Program-made: the position numbers and the translations under genes | NCBI GenBank assembly: GCA_965223105.1 | Contig: OZ244987.1 | Span: forward strand, 2,976,001 to 3,040,000 | From: JABDMH01 sp965223105 | GTDB taxonomy: Bacteria > Bacteroidota > Bacteroidia > Chitinophagales > Saprospiraceae | Direction of reading: 5' to 3' | DNA: 64,000 nt | Shown here: one piece after another, positions 36,759-46,893 of the stretch | Position numbering within the stretch: position 1 is the first letter of the stretch | Layout of the letters: the number at the start of each line of letters is the position of its first letter | Notes under the pieces: generated by a model | The model's input: the letters and a program-made list of their open reading frames with translations, nothing else | What the model was told of the DNA's origin: nothing | Databases searched by the model: none

Positions 36759-39700
36759 CTATCGACGGTGGTAAGACTCATCGTGATTCAAGAGTGTATT
36801 GGCGACGATGGTTAGTGCGGCGGTCGAGGGTGACGACAGATTTTTGTCAACAGCATAATCCCCTACAGACAGCAAGTTATGGATTGCTTCATTATTCTTT
36901 TGAAAACTGTGATATGCGAGATCAAATTGTTCCTCTAATTTGGCTAATTCAGGGACTGAAGGATGTCTGCTGGTTACCAACCGAAAACCAAGGGTAAGTT
37001 GTTCCGATAAGTCCGGGCCGCCCTCAACTTGCATGCGCTCAGCCAGTACCTTTGCCGCTTCCACGAACTGAGGATCATTGAGCAAGACCAATGCCTGAAT
37101 CGGTGAATTTGTACTTTCCCGTCTGACTGTGCACACCGTACGGTTAGGAGCGTCAAAGGCGACCATCGCCGGATGAGGAGAGGTACGTCGTATATATGTA
37201 TATAAACTCCTACGATATTGGTTGCCAGCAGTATCTTGCCGGTATCGGCCCGAGACCAACCCTCCGTAATCCCATATACCATCCGGTTGATTTGGCTTGA
37301 CACTTGGCCCTCCCCATTTGAAATTGAGGAGGCCACTAGAAGCCAGGGCATTGTCTCGAATCATTTCAGCAGATAGACGGAAATTCGGTGCTCTGCTGAG
37401 CCACAGATTCCTCGGATCTCTCTCCAGAGCTTCAGACTCCACCTTTGATGATTGGCGGTAGGTATGAGACATCGCCATTTTTTTAAGCATCTGCCGCAGG
37501 TCCCAACCTGAATCCCGGAATTCCATTGCTAACCAATCCAGCAATTTCGAATGTGTTGGCAGAGCGCCTTGAGTGCCGAAATCATGGCTAGTCTCCACAA
37601 TACCCCTACCAAACATCATTTGCCAGTAGCGATTAATAATAACACGCGCAGTCAATGGATTTTTCTTATCAATAATCCATAGGGCGAGTCCCAGTCGGTT
37701 CTGTGGAAGGGAATCGTCAAAGGCCAATATCGCTGCCGGCGTCGATGGAAACACTTCTTCGGTAGGTGCATCGTACTGACCCCGGTCAAGCACATAGGTT
37801 TTTCTAACTTTTGCTTGATCCTTCATTACCATCACTTCCGGTATCTCTGCATTCAGATTGATCATCTGACGGACCAGCGTTCGCAATGAGTCGGTTAACT
37901 GCGAGAAGGCTGGTTGATTTCTCAGTAGGTGATGGGCAAGCAATGCATCATTGTTCGACGTGACTTTTTCTTGATCTGCAGATTCTTCTTGATAGAAAAT
38001 CTTGGCAATTTCCAGCGGTGAAAGTTCTTGATCAAAAAATTGAAGTTGATCAATACTACCGGTGAACACTCCATTTTCGCCGGTGTGGTATCGTCCACTC
38101 CTAAATACCATCAGCGGACGGTGAGGCCACCCAGGTCGTGCACGCCACCTTCTTTGTATCGTACCATACAAGTGATCCCTGTCAATCTCTACAGTTAACG
38201 ATTCGCCATCTACAAACAGCCTAACACCAGAAGCTTTCCCCGAGCCATCGTAAGTAAAGAAAACATGGTACCATTTTCCTGCTTCCAGGCTTTTTGAGCC
38301 AGTGACTTGCAAATAATTTTGGGGGAGCATACTTACCAATTTGAGCGACAGCCGGTTTAGTGTATCTAAGTAAAAATCCCAGCCACGCCAACCATTACCC
38401 ATGGCTCCAGAATTACCAACTATGGTCTGAAATTGTCCCGTTTTCTCTGTTTTAAGCCAGCACCCTGCTGAGTATGTATGATAGACATCAAATTGACCCA
38501 CGTGTTTCAAGAAAACCAAATCCATCTCGGCCGGTGAACGCAAGGCTGATCCAATCCTCCCCTCTACCACTTCTATTTCACCACAAGCCAGAGAATATGG
38601 GTTCCGATCGATGATTTTGTCAATGGGTTGATTATTCTGGATGCGATGCACCACGTCCTCTTCTATTTGGTAGCTTCCTATGTTATCAAATGCAAAGCTA
38701 GCCTCAGGCTCCGGAATGGAAATCATTCCCTTCGGCAATGATTGAATATATTGCTTTGATGATATTACGTGGGTCCGGTATGCATCAATCTCGTGACCAA
38801 CCCTTTCCAAATTCCGAGCTAGCTTATTCATTTGGATTTCCTGTATGGAATCTGGCAGAAGCAAGACCGGGCCTGATGCCTGCTTGGGGCCCATTCCACC
38901 TGGATCGATACTAGCCTCATTGACCAAGCCCAATTCATCCAGATTATTGAAGAAGGCAGACATTTGATAGTATTCTTTCTGACTGACTGGATCAAATTTG
39001 TGATCATGGCAACTGGCACACTCTAAAGTCAGACCCAAAAATGCAGTGGCGGTAGTATTGGTTCGGTCCTGCACGTATTTCTGCCTAAACTCCTCGTCCG
39101 GCACACCTCCCTCAGAACTGATTGGATGGTTACGATGGAATGCTGTGGCTAATATTTGGTCTCGACCTGGATTGGGGAGGAGATCTCCTGCCATTTGCTG
39201 TAGAACAAAGGTATCATAGGGCATATTACTTTTAAAGGCACTTAGAACCCAGTCCCGCCAAGGCCAATAATTGCGTTCAGCATCCATGTGAAGACCCTGA
39301 GTGTCTCCGTATCGAGCCACATCCAGCCATTCCATAGTTAATCTCTCAGCATGCGCATCGGTACGCAACAGACGATCAACAACTTTCTCATATGCTTGAG
39401 CGGAAGTATCCTTATGATAAGCATCAATTTCCTCGAGGGTGGGTGGTAATCCTGTCAAATCCAGAGTAACTCTTCGGATCAACACCTCCTTTGCCGACAT
39501 TTCAGATGGAGTCAAGTCTTTCTCCATCAATTTGGATTGCACAAACTGGTCGATTTCGTTAAAGACGCTACCCATTGGCACTTCTGGAACTAAAGGCCTT
39601 TCAGGGGCAACAAAGGACCAATGATCCTTCCATTTCGCACCCTGCTGTATCCAGCTTGCAATCAAAGCTTTCTCATAATCAGAAAGGTTTAAGTGCGATT

Positions 39701-40061
39701 GGGGAGGAGGCATCATGAAATCCTCGATTGGAGAAATGATGCGTTGCCAGGCCTGGCTCCGTCTTAAATTGCCAGGAACAAATGGGCGATAGGCAGATCC
39801 TTCTAAGGTGGAAAATGCACCCTCTTCCAGATCCAACCTAAGATTTGCTTCTCTAGCTTCATCGTCTGGTCCATGGCACTTATAGCATCGATCGGCCAGA
39901 AGCGGTCGAATATGGAAATTAAAATCGACCTCCTCGGGTAGATCGCCCATCGCTTGCCGGACATCTGTAGGGATACTATTTTGGCAAGAGACCCATAGAA
40001 TGGCTGCCAATAAGGACAACTTAAAGAGATCATGGCAGCGGATGATAAAAACATGACACAT
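36759..40061 (-). CDS. PSD1/DUF1549-DUF1553 protein with haem-c and LamG domains
   Basis: 1100 residues from the ATG at 40061. The N-terminal signal LLAAILWVSCQ may be a lipobox. Next is a planctomycete-type cytochrome c segment with haem motif CYKCH at 59-63. The DUF1549 part follows (LTMEWLDVARYGDTQGLHMDAERNYWPWRDWV is typical in content) with a second CxxCH, CASCH in LECASCHDHKFDP. A LamG/concanavalin-like domain lies around 510-720 (FDVYHTYSAGCWLKTEK to QLQFFDQELS). The C-terminal DUF1553 part contains RVIINRYWQMMFGRG and RRSLYTYIRRTSPHPAM. Such proteins are exported, common in Planctomycetes, and paired with DUF1501 proteins as here. Their enzymatic role is not established. Confidence 0.92.
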   Translation of the reverse strand: MCHVFIIRCHDLFKLSLLAAILWVSCQNSIPTDVRQAMGDLPEEVDFNFHIRPLLADRCYKCHGPDDEAREANLRLDLEEGAFSTLEGSAYRPFVPGNLRRSQAWQRIISPIEDFMMPPPQSHLNLSDYEKALIASWIQQGAKWKDHWSFVAPERPLVPEVPMGSVFNEIDQFVQSKLMEKDLTPSEMSAKEVLIRRVTLDLTGLPPTLEEIDAYHKDTSAQAYEKVVDRLLRTDAHAERLTMEWLDVARYGDTQGLHMDAERNYWPWRDWVLSAFKSNMPYDTFVLQQMAGDLLPNPGRDQILATAFHRNHPISSEGGVPDEEFRQKYVQDRTNTTATAFLGLTLECASCHDHKFDPVSQKEYYQMSAFFNNLDELGLVNEASIDPGGMGPKQASGPVLLLPDSIQEIQMNKLARNLERVGHEIDAYRTHVISSKQYIQSLPKGMISIPEPEASFAFDNIGSYQIEEDVVHRIQNNQPIDKIIDRNPYSLACGEIEVVEGRIGSALRSPAEMDLVFLKHVGQFDVYHTYSAGCWLKTEKTGQFQTIVGNSGAMGNGWRGWDFYLDTLNRLSLKLVSMLPQNYLQVTGSKSLEAGKWYHVFFTYDGSGKASGVRLFVDGESLTVEIDRDHLYGTIQRRWRARPGWPHRPLMVFRSGRYHTGENGVFTGSIDQLQFFDQELSPLEIAKIFYQEESADQEKVTSNNDALLAHHLLRNQPAFSQLTDSLRTLVRQMINLNAEIPEVMVMKDQAKVRKTYVLDRGQYDAPTEEVFPSTPAAILAFDDSLPQNRLGLALWIIDKKNPLTARVIINRYWQMMFGRGIVETSHDFGTQGALPTHSKLLDWLAMEFRDSGWDLRQMLKKMAMSHTYRQSSKVESEALERDPRNLWLSRAPNFRLSAEMIRDNALASSGLLNFKWGGPSVKPNQPDGIWDYGGLVSGRYRQDTAGNQYRRSLYTYIRRTSPHPAMVAFDAPNRTVCTVRRESTNSPIQALVLLNDPQFVEAAKVLAERMQVEGGPDLSEQLTLGFRLVTSRHPSVPELAKLEEQFDLAYHSFQKNNEAIHNLLSVGDYAVDKNLSSPSTAALTIVANTLLNHDESYHRR

Positions 40062-40157
40062 CAATAGTAAAAATAAAGCATTCCTGTCACTCTAAGCCAT
40101 TATCGATACTGAGAATCTCTAGTGCTTCATTCAAAAAATATCTAATACTATTGGCAC

Positions 40158-41012
40158 TCATTTTGGATTATTATTTGGATCACTATTTGTTCCATAAAAG
40201 TGCCTATGGAATTTTGATGTATGGTAACATTCTAATAGTCCTCCATCCTCAGTTATCTTTTCTCTGAAAACATCATAGGCTTTACGCAATTTTTTATTCC
40301 GGGTATTGTGTTGATGACCATCAAGATCTATACGTTTTCCGATGAAACTGCTTAAGATGTCCGTTTTGTAGTCATTTGGTAATTCTGATTGGAAAATTAT
40401 CAATTGGATCTGCTTGTGTTCGTAGAGGGAAAAACCCTCTTCGGTGGGAAAAGGTTGCCTCCAGATATCCAGCCCATATACTGGCATCAGTTCGTGATCA
40501 ATCCAATTTTCGGGCCATAGGTGATTAAAAGAATTTGCAAAACGGTCCAAAAGAAATTCCATGTTCTTCTCGATGGAATTGTGGAATAAGAGTTCAACCA
40601 TCAGGCATTTCCATTCAAAGGGAATGGGCAATTTACCGATCTTCATTGCCGACTTTCCAATCTTTAGACCTTTACGAATCGTCGGGGAAATTAAAATGTT
40701 CATACTTAGTTGCTGAAAGAAAGCAGAAATATTTCGATCCAGAGGCTTCCTGATCGGACAGATAAACTTTGTGCCGGGTGACAGCGGCATATGTCTTTCA
40801 AGAAATAACATGCTCTGCCGTAAATGAACCGGGAATCCCAGGCCATTGCTCTCCAATTGCCGGCTAATCGCCTGTATGCGTTCTGCACGTAGCGTATGAA
40901 CCTGGTACACAGGATTTCCAATGGCTTTTGCCAAGGATGTCGAGCCAACTTTTCCCATTTGAAATATGACCAAGGGACGGTCAGATAATTCTGAGGTAAT
41001 CCTCCCCTTCAT
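40158..41012 (-). CDS. sulfotransferase-like protein
   Basis: 284 residues, cytoplasmic. The N-terminal VIFQMGKVGSTSLAKAI is a 5'-phosphosulfate-binding loop (PAPS binding), and FICPIRKPLDRNISAFFQQ gives the 3'-phosphate-binding Arg and Ser. It therefore probably transfers sulfate from PAPS to a glycan or small molecule. The remaining sequence is close to proteins called putative capsular polysaccharide synthesis protein. It lies between the PSD1 gene (97 bp away) and the DUF1501 gene (197 bp away), all leftward, an unusual insertion in this gene pair. Confidence 0.75.
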   Translation of the reverse strand: MKGRITSELSDRPLVIFQMGKVGSTSLAKAIGNPVYQVHTLRAERIQAISRQLESNGLGFPVHLRQSMLFLERHMPLSPGTKFICPIRKPLDRNISAFFQQLSMNILISPTIRKGLKIGKSAMKIGKLPIPFEWKCLMVELLFHNSIEKNMEFLLDRFANSFNHLWPENWIDHELMPVYGLDIWRQPFPTEEGFSLYEHKQIQLIIFQSELPNDYKTDILSSFIGKRIDLDGHQHNTRNKKLRKAYDVFREKITEDGGLLECYHTSKFHRHFYGTNSDPNNNPK

Positions 41013-41209
41013 TGGTTTTCATTGAATTTTCTCCTCCGATTACATACAGCTTAGTCATAAATATGACCTCCAGCATTTCCTTGTTAAATGCAAAGAAAAT
41101 TATTTGATTCAAGTGAAAAGAATTTATGCCCGCAGATGGTGCCGAAGTCAGTACCACCTCATCTCCGGATTTTCAGTTTAGAAAAGGACGAGAAAATCAA
41201 GTGTTTGGT

Positions 41210-42646
41210 TTAAGCCAGTACGTCGTGTACTACTTCGCCATGAACATCCGTCAGTCTATATCGCCTTCCTTGAAATTTATAGGTGAAACGTTCATGATCT
41301 ATGCCGAGAAGATGCATCACTGTTGCCTGAAAGTCATGAATATGCACTGGATTTTCCACAATATTGTAACTAAAATCATCAGTTCGACCATAGATCATAC
41401 CTTTCTTTACACCACCACCTGCCATCCAAATACTGAAACACTTGGGATGGTGGTCCCGACCATAATCCGTTTTACTAAGTTTCCCTTGGGAGTAATTTGT
41501 ACGACCAAATTCGCCACCCCAGATGACAAGTGTATCATCCAGTAATCCCCTTTGCTTGAGGTCAATGATAAGTGCTGCAGATGCTTGATCGGTCTCCAGG
41601 CATTGTCGCTTAATGTTTCTGGGTAAATGATCGTGCTGATCCCAGCCTCGATGATAAAGCTGGATGAAGCGTACACCCCTTTCTGCCAATCTGCGGGCCA
41701 GCAAACAATTGGCAGCATAGGTGCCAGGTATTTTGGAATCAGGGCCGTAAAGATCGTAGATGTAATCCGGTTCCCCAGAAGTATCGGTTATTTCAGGCAC
41801 TGAAGCTTGCATGCGAAAAGCCATTTCGTATTGTGCTATCCGAGCTTCGATTTCGGGATCTCCCACTCGATCAAATTGATCCTCTTGCAATCGCCTTAAG
41901 ATATCCAATTGCTTGCGCCGGTCCTCCCTGGATATCCCTGGTGGGTTATTTAGGTATAAAACCGGATCTTTTCCAGCCCTAAATTGGACGCCTTGATGCT
42001 GTGATGGTAGAAAACCATTGCCCCACAATCTGGCATACAGTGGCTGACCACCCTTCCCTTTCGTGATCAAAACAATAAATGCTGGTAAGTTTTCATTCTC
42101 ACTGCCCAGTCCATAATCTATCCAAGATCCCATCGAGGGTCTCCCAGGAAACTGGGAACCCGTCTGAATAAAGGTAGCGGCAGGATCATGGTTAATGGCT
42201 TCTGTATGCATCGAATGAATGAAACACAAATCATCCACAATCTTTGATTGGTAAGGGAGTAGCTCACTCATCCATTGCCCGGACTGTCCATATCGCTGAA
42301 AGTCAAACAGTGTCCCCGCCAAAGGGAACGAAGTTTGCCCAGCAGTCATCCCCGTCAATCTTTGCCCTTGACGCACCGATGCTGGCAGTTCTTCTCCGTA
42401 CATTTTTGTAAGCAGTGGTTTGTAATCAAAGAGATCCATTTGTGATGGAGCGCCACTCTGAAATAAGTAGATGACTCGCTTAGCCTTGGCTGAAAAGTGA
42501 GGCAATGCTTGACCAGACACTGCTGCAAGATCCTTTCCCCAAATCGGATTGAATAGGGATGCTAGGCTTAAAGCACCTAACCCCATTGCCGATTTGGTTA
42601 AGAATTCTCTCCGACCTAATGGAATATGATAATTTTCACAACTCAT
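41210..42646 (-). CDS. Tat-exported DUF1501 family protein
   Basis: 478 residues, the usual length. Twin-arginine signal GRREFLTKSAMGLGALSLASL. DUF1501 landmarks are KRVIYLFQSGAPSQMDLFDYKP (50-75), SMGSWIDYGLGSENENLP, FIQLYHRGWDQHDHL near 330 with metal-type His residues, and VIWGGEFGRTNYSQG...GRDHHPKCFSIWMAGGG near 370-400. This variant is the one that partners PSD1/DUF1553 proteins. No T9SS tail, unlike the DUF1501 protein at 1452. It is divergent from the HzsA-like gene with 171 bp between starts, where shared control is possible. Confidence 0.92.
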   Translation of the reverse strand: MSCENYHIPLGRREFLTKSAMGLGALSLASLFNPIWGKDLAAVSGQALPHFSAKAKRVIYLFQSGAPSQMDLFDYKPLLTKMYGEELPASVRQGQRLTGMTAGQTSFPLAGTLFDFQRYGQSGQWMSELLPYQSKIVDDLCFIHSMHTEAINHDPAATFIQTGSQFPGRPSMGSWIDYGLGSENENLPAFIVLITKGKGGQPLYARLWGNGFLPSQHQGVQFRAGKDPVLYLNNPPGISREDRRKQLDILRRLQEDQFDRVGDPEIEARIAQYEMAFRMQASVPEITDTSGEPDYIYDLYGPDSKIPGTYAANCLLARRLAERGVRFIQLYHRGWDQHDHLPRNIKRQCLETDQASAALIIDLKQRGLLDDTLVIWGGEFGRTNYSQGKLSKTDYGRDHHPKCFSIWMAGGGVKKGMIYGRTDDFSYNIVENPVHIHDFQATVMHLLGIDHERFTYKFQGRRYRLTDVHGEVVHDVLA

Positions 42647-42817
42647 TAATCCATGGCTAGACTTTCGATAGCAAATTAGGCAAAAATAGGCAGATCCGCA
42701 TCGTCAACTTGGGTCTTCTTACCAGGTGCCACATCCTTAATCATCGGATAGAAAGGTCATTGCAAAGGTTCAAAAGTTTCAGTTTTGTATCTTGACAGAG
42801 ACACAAATTATTAACTA

Positions 42818-45715
42818 ATGAGTAGGGATAGATTGACCAAGGCTTCCATGCTGGCACTTCTTTCAATCCTGGCCTATCTTACCATGATCAGCCTGGTCAA
42901 TCCGGAGCACAAAGTCGAAACAGTGGAGAAATGGGCCGATGGATGGATGCAGGCAAGAGATATGATGAACCATGACAGCACAATCCAAAGTGATTTTGCC
43001 CGGGAGTACCCTATCCTTACGGATTGGCTGCGACAGGATACCGACGAACATTGGTCTAAAGCGCTGTCGACGAACCGAGAGCAAGACCGACAAAGAGTGG
43101 AAAATGTTTTGGAGGACTTGGCTGAGATTGAAGTTGATGTCTCGCTACTCAACGGCCGGCTCAATGCCATTGTGTTTGGTGAAGAACAGAATGAATCTGA
43201 CTTGCTGAATCTCTATCTGGAGGCTTGCGAACTTCGACGGGAGGCACGTTTAGCAACTTTCTTAGCGTTGAACAGTCCTGTCGTTTTCGCTCAGCACCAT
43301 AATTTTATGATGTCCTTTATTGGTTATACTGAGGGACTTTCAGACGCCAGACATGAGCGATTTTTCAAGCCTGGTTCTAGATTAGTGCAATTAGATTTTC
43401 ATGGCCTATACGGCCGACCTCATTCCTTAATTGAAGATCGCCATGGCTTATTGCGTGATGTCGATGTGTCACCTGATGGCAGCAAGCTGGTATTTGCCTG
43501 GAAAAAGTCCGATCGACTTGATGACTACCACATTTACAAGTATGAACTGTCTACAAGCAAAATTGAGCAGCTAACCCATGGAATTGGACGGGCTGATTAT
43601 GAGCCCGTCTATCTACCCGATGGAGATATTATTTTCACCAGTACACGTCCGGAGCAAAGTGTTCCCTGCTGGTGGACTGAGATTAGCAACTTGTACCGCA
43701 TGAACGAGAGGGGTCAATATTTGCGTAGATTAGCCATTGACCAGGTACACACTTTATATCCCCAAGTAATGGATAACGGCAGGGTAATTTACACCCGGTG
43801 GGATTACAGTGACCGCGGTCAAAATTATCCTCATCCGTTATTTAGTATGAATCCTGATGGTACGGACCAGCGTGTTTTTTATGGCGGCAATTCATGGTTT
43901 CCCACATCCCTTTTACATGCCCGTGGAATTCCTGGCAGCCATAAGGTAATGGCTATTGCCGCCGGACATCATACCCGGCAGCATGGCAAAATCGTGATCT
44001 TGGACGTAACAGAAGGGCGCGATGAAGGTAAAGGGATGCACTTTATTGCGCCAAAACGTGAGGTACTCTATGAACGAGTAGACCGTGCTCAGCAAACAGG
44101 TGATCAATTTCGCTATCCCTATCCGATCAGTGAAGAAGAATTTCTGGTGAGTTTCCTACCTGAAGAGCCTGGTGAGAAATATCCCGAATATCCTGACAAA
44201 GCTGTTTATGGATTATATTGGATGGATGTTGATGGCCATCGAGAACTGCTGTATTATGATCCTGAGCTACCCATAGGCAGACCGGCGCTAGTTAGAAGAG
44301 TGTCTAGTCCACCCATCATACCTGACACAGTAGATTATCATCAAAAAACGGGCGTTTACTATGTGCATGATGTCTACGAAGGGATAGGACTTAAAAATAT
44401 CTCACGGGGCACTGCCAAAAAGATCCGTGTTGTTAGGTTAAATTATCGAGCAGCTGGAGTAGGTATGACCCTAAACGAAGGTGAAGGTGGCCGCTCACTA
44501 AACAGCAGTCCCGTTGCCATCGGTAACGGTAGTTGGGACATAAAAGAGATTTTGGGTGATGTTGATATCGAAGAAGACGGTTCTGCACTTTTTGAGGTAC
44601 CCGCCATGCAATCCCTTTACCTCCAGGTATTAGATAAGCAAGGTAGGGTCATTCAGAATACACGATCATGGGATACAGTCAGACCAGGGGAAAAAAAGGC
44701 CTGTAGAGGCTGTCATGCAAAAGAAGATGCCAATTTCTATCCCTATGAGAAGGAGAACACCCTGGCCTGGAATCATAAACCACAGCAACTTCAACCATTT
44801 TATGGTGGAGTAAAAGGGTTCAGCTATATCCAGGAAATCCAGCCCATATTAGATCAAAAGTGCGTGCAGTGTCATGATGGGAGCAGAAAAAACGTAATGG
44901 ATCTTACCGGGACAATGAAGAGTCATGGCACCATCGAAAAACGGAGATGGAGCAGATCCTATCTCAATCTAACCCATTCGGCAAGGATGCAGAGGAAAGA
45001 TGATCACTACTATGCCGGTGATCCCGAAAATCCGGTGGTAAATTGGATAAGTAAGATGTCTAAACCGACTGAACTGGAACCATATTCCTTTGGAGCAGCG
45101 ACCAGTCAACTGATGCATTTGCTGGAAGAAGGTCATTATGGCGTGCAATTGACTAAAGAAGAATTTCACAAGTTCTACGCATGGCTGGATCTGTTGGTAC
45201 CCTTTATTGGAGAATATCGAGAAGCCAATAATTGGTCGGATGAGGAAATGGCTTACTATGACTATTATGAACATAAACGTAGTATCCATAAAGAGGAGGA
45301 ATTGGAAGCGATTAGAGCATGGCTGAAAAAACAGGGAAAGCAAGAAAGACCTGCGGTAAATTCAACAAAAACTGCGGAAATGAACGGATACCGGTTGTTA
45401 ATGACCATCCCTGTCGATAAGGAGGAAACCTGTAAGTTTCAAGATGAGGTCATGGTGGATAGAGTCGATGTAAAATTTGTGAATCACCAGCAAAATCACA
45501 TAAAGGTCCAGATCACCTTTCAAGATGGAAGTAAAATTGAGAAGAAATGTGCAAATGGTGAGTCGATCATTTTAGATGCACCCCATCCTACAAGATCGAT
45601 AAGATTTGATCTTGGCGGCCATGATATCATCGAAGCTTCCATCTGGGGCATCGAAATGAATATGCTGCCGAATCACGGATCTCATCATCCGTATCTTCAA
45701 CTGGGAGGAGAATAG
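42818..45715 (+). CDS. HzsA-like di-haem protein with PD40 beta-propeller
   Basis: 965 residues with an N-terminal signal or anchor (LALLSILAYLTMISLV). A helical region of about 170 residues is followed by a WD40-like/PD40 beta-propeller (DVSPDGSKLVFAWKKSD, EPVYLPDGDIIFTSTR, VIYTRWDYSDRGQNYPHP). The C-terminal part has two covalent haem motifs, CRGCH at 629-633 and CVQCH at 682-686, then a C-terminal beta domain. This propeller-plus-two-CxxCH order is that of hydrazine synthase subunit alpha and its many HzsA-related homologues in non-anammox bacteria. Periplasmic or surface electron transfer is likely; hydrazine synthesis is not implied. Divergent from the DUF1501 gene. Confidence 0.72.
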   Translation: MSRDRLTKASMLALLSILAYLTMISLVNPEHKVETVEKWADGWMQARDMMNHDSTIQSDFAREYPILTDWLRQDTDEHWSKALSTNREQDRQRVENVLEDLAEIEVDVSLLNGRLNAIVFGEEQNESDLLNLYLEACELRREARLATFLALNSPVVFAQHHNFMMSFIGYTEGLSDARHERFFKPGSRLVQLDFHGLYGRPHSLIEDRHGLLRDVDVSPDGSKLVFAWKKSDRLDDYHIYKYELSTSKIEQLTHGIGRADYEPVYLPDGDIIFTSTRPEQSVPCWWTEISNLYRMNERGQYLRRLAIDQVHTLYPQVMDNGRVIYTRWDYSDRGQNYPHPLFSMNPDGTDQRVFYGGNSWFPTSLLHARGIPGSHKVMAIAAGHHTRQHGKIVILDVTEGRDEGKGMHFIAPKREVLYERVDRAQQTGDQFRYPYPISEEEFLVSFLPEEPGEKYPEYPDKAVYGLYWMDVDGHRELLYYDPELPIGRPALVRRVSSPPIIPDTVDYHQKTGVYYVHDVYEGIGLKNISRGTAKKIRVVRLNYRAAGVGMTLNEGEGGRSLNSSPVAIGNGSWDIKEILGDVDIEEDGSALFEVPAMQSLYLQVLDKQGRVIQNTRSWDTVRPGEKKACRGCHAKEDANFYPYEKENTLAWNHKPQQLQPFYGGVKGFSYIQEIQPILDQKCVQCHDGSRKNVMDLTGTMKSHGTIEKRRWSRSYLNLTHSARMQRKDDHYYAGDPENPVVNWISKMSKPTELEPYSFGAATSQLMHLLEEGHYGVQLTKEEFHKFYAWLDLLVPFIGEYREANNWSDEEMAYYDYYEHKRSIHKEEELEAIRAWLKKQGKQERPAVNSTKTAEMNGYRLLMTIPVDKEETCKFQDEVMVDRVDVKFVNHQQNHIKVQITFQDGSKIEKKCANGESIILDAPHPTRSIRFDLGGHDIIEASIWGIEMNMLPNHGSHHPYLQLGGE

Positions 45716-46122
45716 AACATGAAGCACTTGTGAGGATACTCCGAAAAGGTCGCCAAATCAAAAATGGCTCTTTTGGCGATCTTTCCCCGCTACGCCAAGG
45801 CTTCGACGGGACAGGCCATTTTTCTCAATCGGCTGATACTCATGCATCACCCAATCTCGAAAAAGTGAAAATCTCATCCAAAATAGGCTCATTTTATGAA
45901 GATGGCACTTTCCGGAGTAGCCTCACTTGTACTTCGGCCTGTTTCGGAGGGTTGCATCTTGCCATTTCGCGATACGGACATGCAAAACATAATCCTTACT
46001 GTCTCATGTCTCTTCCCATGGATATTATACCATCGATCCATTATATCATATGTAACAACTATTTTGGATCTCATACCTGGCAGTCTAATTTATATCCTGT
46101 GGCTTGCATCGTGCACCCACGA
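45716..46122. other. 407-bp convergent intergenic region
   Basis: It lies between the ends of the HzsA-like gene and the kduD-like gene. Apart from the inverted repeat at 45747-45782, no gene or known element is visible. Short overlapping open frames on both strands have no protein-like features. Confidence 0.5.
45747..45782 (+). terminator. inverted repeat, possible terminator of the HzsA-like gene
   Basis: Arms of 11 bases (AGGTCGCCAAA / TTTGGCGATCT, one mismatch as G-T) separated by 14 nt and starting 32 bp after the stop. The following TTCCCC is a poor U tract, so Rho-independent action is uncertain. Confidence 0.4.
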
Positions 46123-46893
46123 TTATCTGCCCAGCCAACCTCCATCAACCGGTACGATCGAACCGTTTAAGTAGTTGGAGGCATTGGAAGCGAGAAATAC
46201 CACGACGCCCTTTAAGTCCTCTGGAAGACCCCACCGGTTTGCCGGGATACGATCGAGGATGTTTTTACTTCGATCTGGATCACTGCGAATGCCAGCAGTA
46301 ACCTCGGTGGAAAGATAGCCTGGGGCAATGGCATTGACATTTATTTTGTATTGGGCCCATTCATTGGAAAGGGCCTTGGTGAGACCTAAAACGGCACTCT
46401 TTGAGGCAGTATATGATGGTACCTTTACACCTCCCTGAAAGCTCAACATAGATGCTACGTTGATGATTTTAGCCCGGGAGCCCCGCTCAATATGAGGCTT
46501 TGCCATGGCTTGGGAAAGATAAAAGGTGCTGTTTAGATTAATTTGCAATACCTCCTCCCAATCAACCTGTGTATGATGGATGGCTGCCGAGCGCCTAATG
46601 ATCCCTGCGTTGTTAAGTAGAATATCGACTCTACCCATCATGCTTATACCGTCGGCAATGATTTTTCTAGCATTGAGGTTATCTAGTCTCGACAAGTCAA
46701 ACCGATTTGTCATACATCTCCTGCCAAGTCGCATAATTGAACGGGTTGTCTGATCGCATTCTTCCCGATCAAGAACAATCACATCAGCCCCGGCCTCCGC
46801 TAAGCCAATAGCCATGGCTTGACCCAGTCCTCGGGCAGCACCGGATACCAAGGCCACCTTTCCATTCAATGAAAACTGATCCAATATCGCCAC
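46123..46893 (-). CDS. kduD: KduD-like SDR, 2-deoxy-D-gluconate 3-dehydrogenase type
   Basis: 256 residues starting at a GTG that directly follows the cupin stop (TAGGTG). Classical short-chain dehydrogenase: SGAARGLG (17-24), NNAG (94-97), catalytic Ser148, Tyr161 and Lys165. Long stretches match KduD (ASMLSFQGG, VPSYTASKS, VNAIAPGY, DRIPANRWGLPEDL, and the terminal PVDGGWLGR). KduD reduces 5-keto-4-deoxyuronate-derived or related ketosugars with NAD(H) in uronate breakdown. Here the partner genes are a cupin dioxygenase and a PfkB kinase rather than KduI, so the true substrate may differ. Confidence 0.85.
   Translation of the reverse strand: MAILDQFSLNGKVALVSGAARGLGQAMAIGLAEAGADVIVLDREECDQTTRSIMRLGRRCMTNRFDLSRLDNLNARKIIADGISMMGRVDILLNNAGIIRRSAAIHHTQVDWEEVLQINLNSTFYLSQAMAKPHIERGSRAKIINVASMLSFQGGVKVPSYTASKSAVLGLTKALSNEWAQYKINVNAIAPGYLSTEVTAGIRSDPDRSKNILDRIPANRWGLPEDLKGVVVFLASNASNYLNGSIVPVDGGWLGR

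Noticed and set aside
45730..46170. 146-residue and 92-residue plus-strand frames
   Set aside because: They overlap the 3' end of the kduD-like gene and show no family features; low-complexity intergenic reading.
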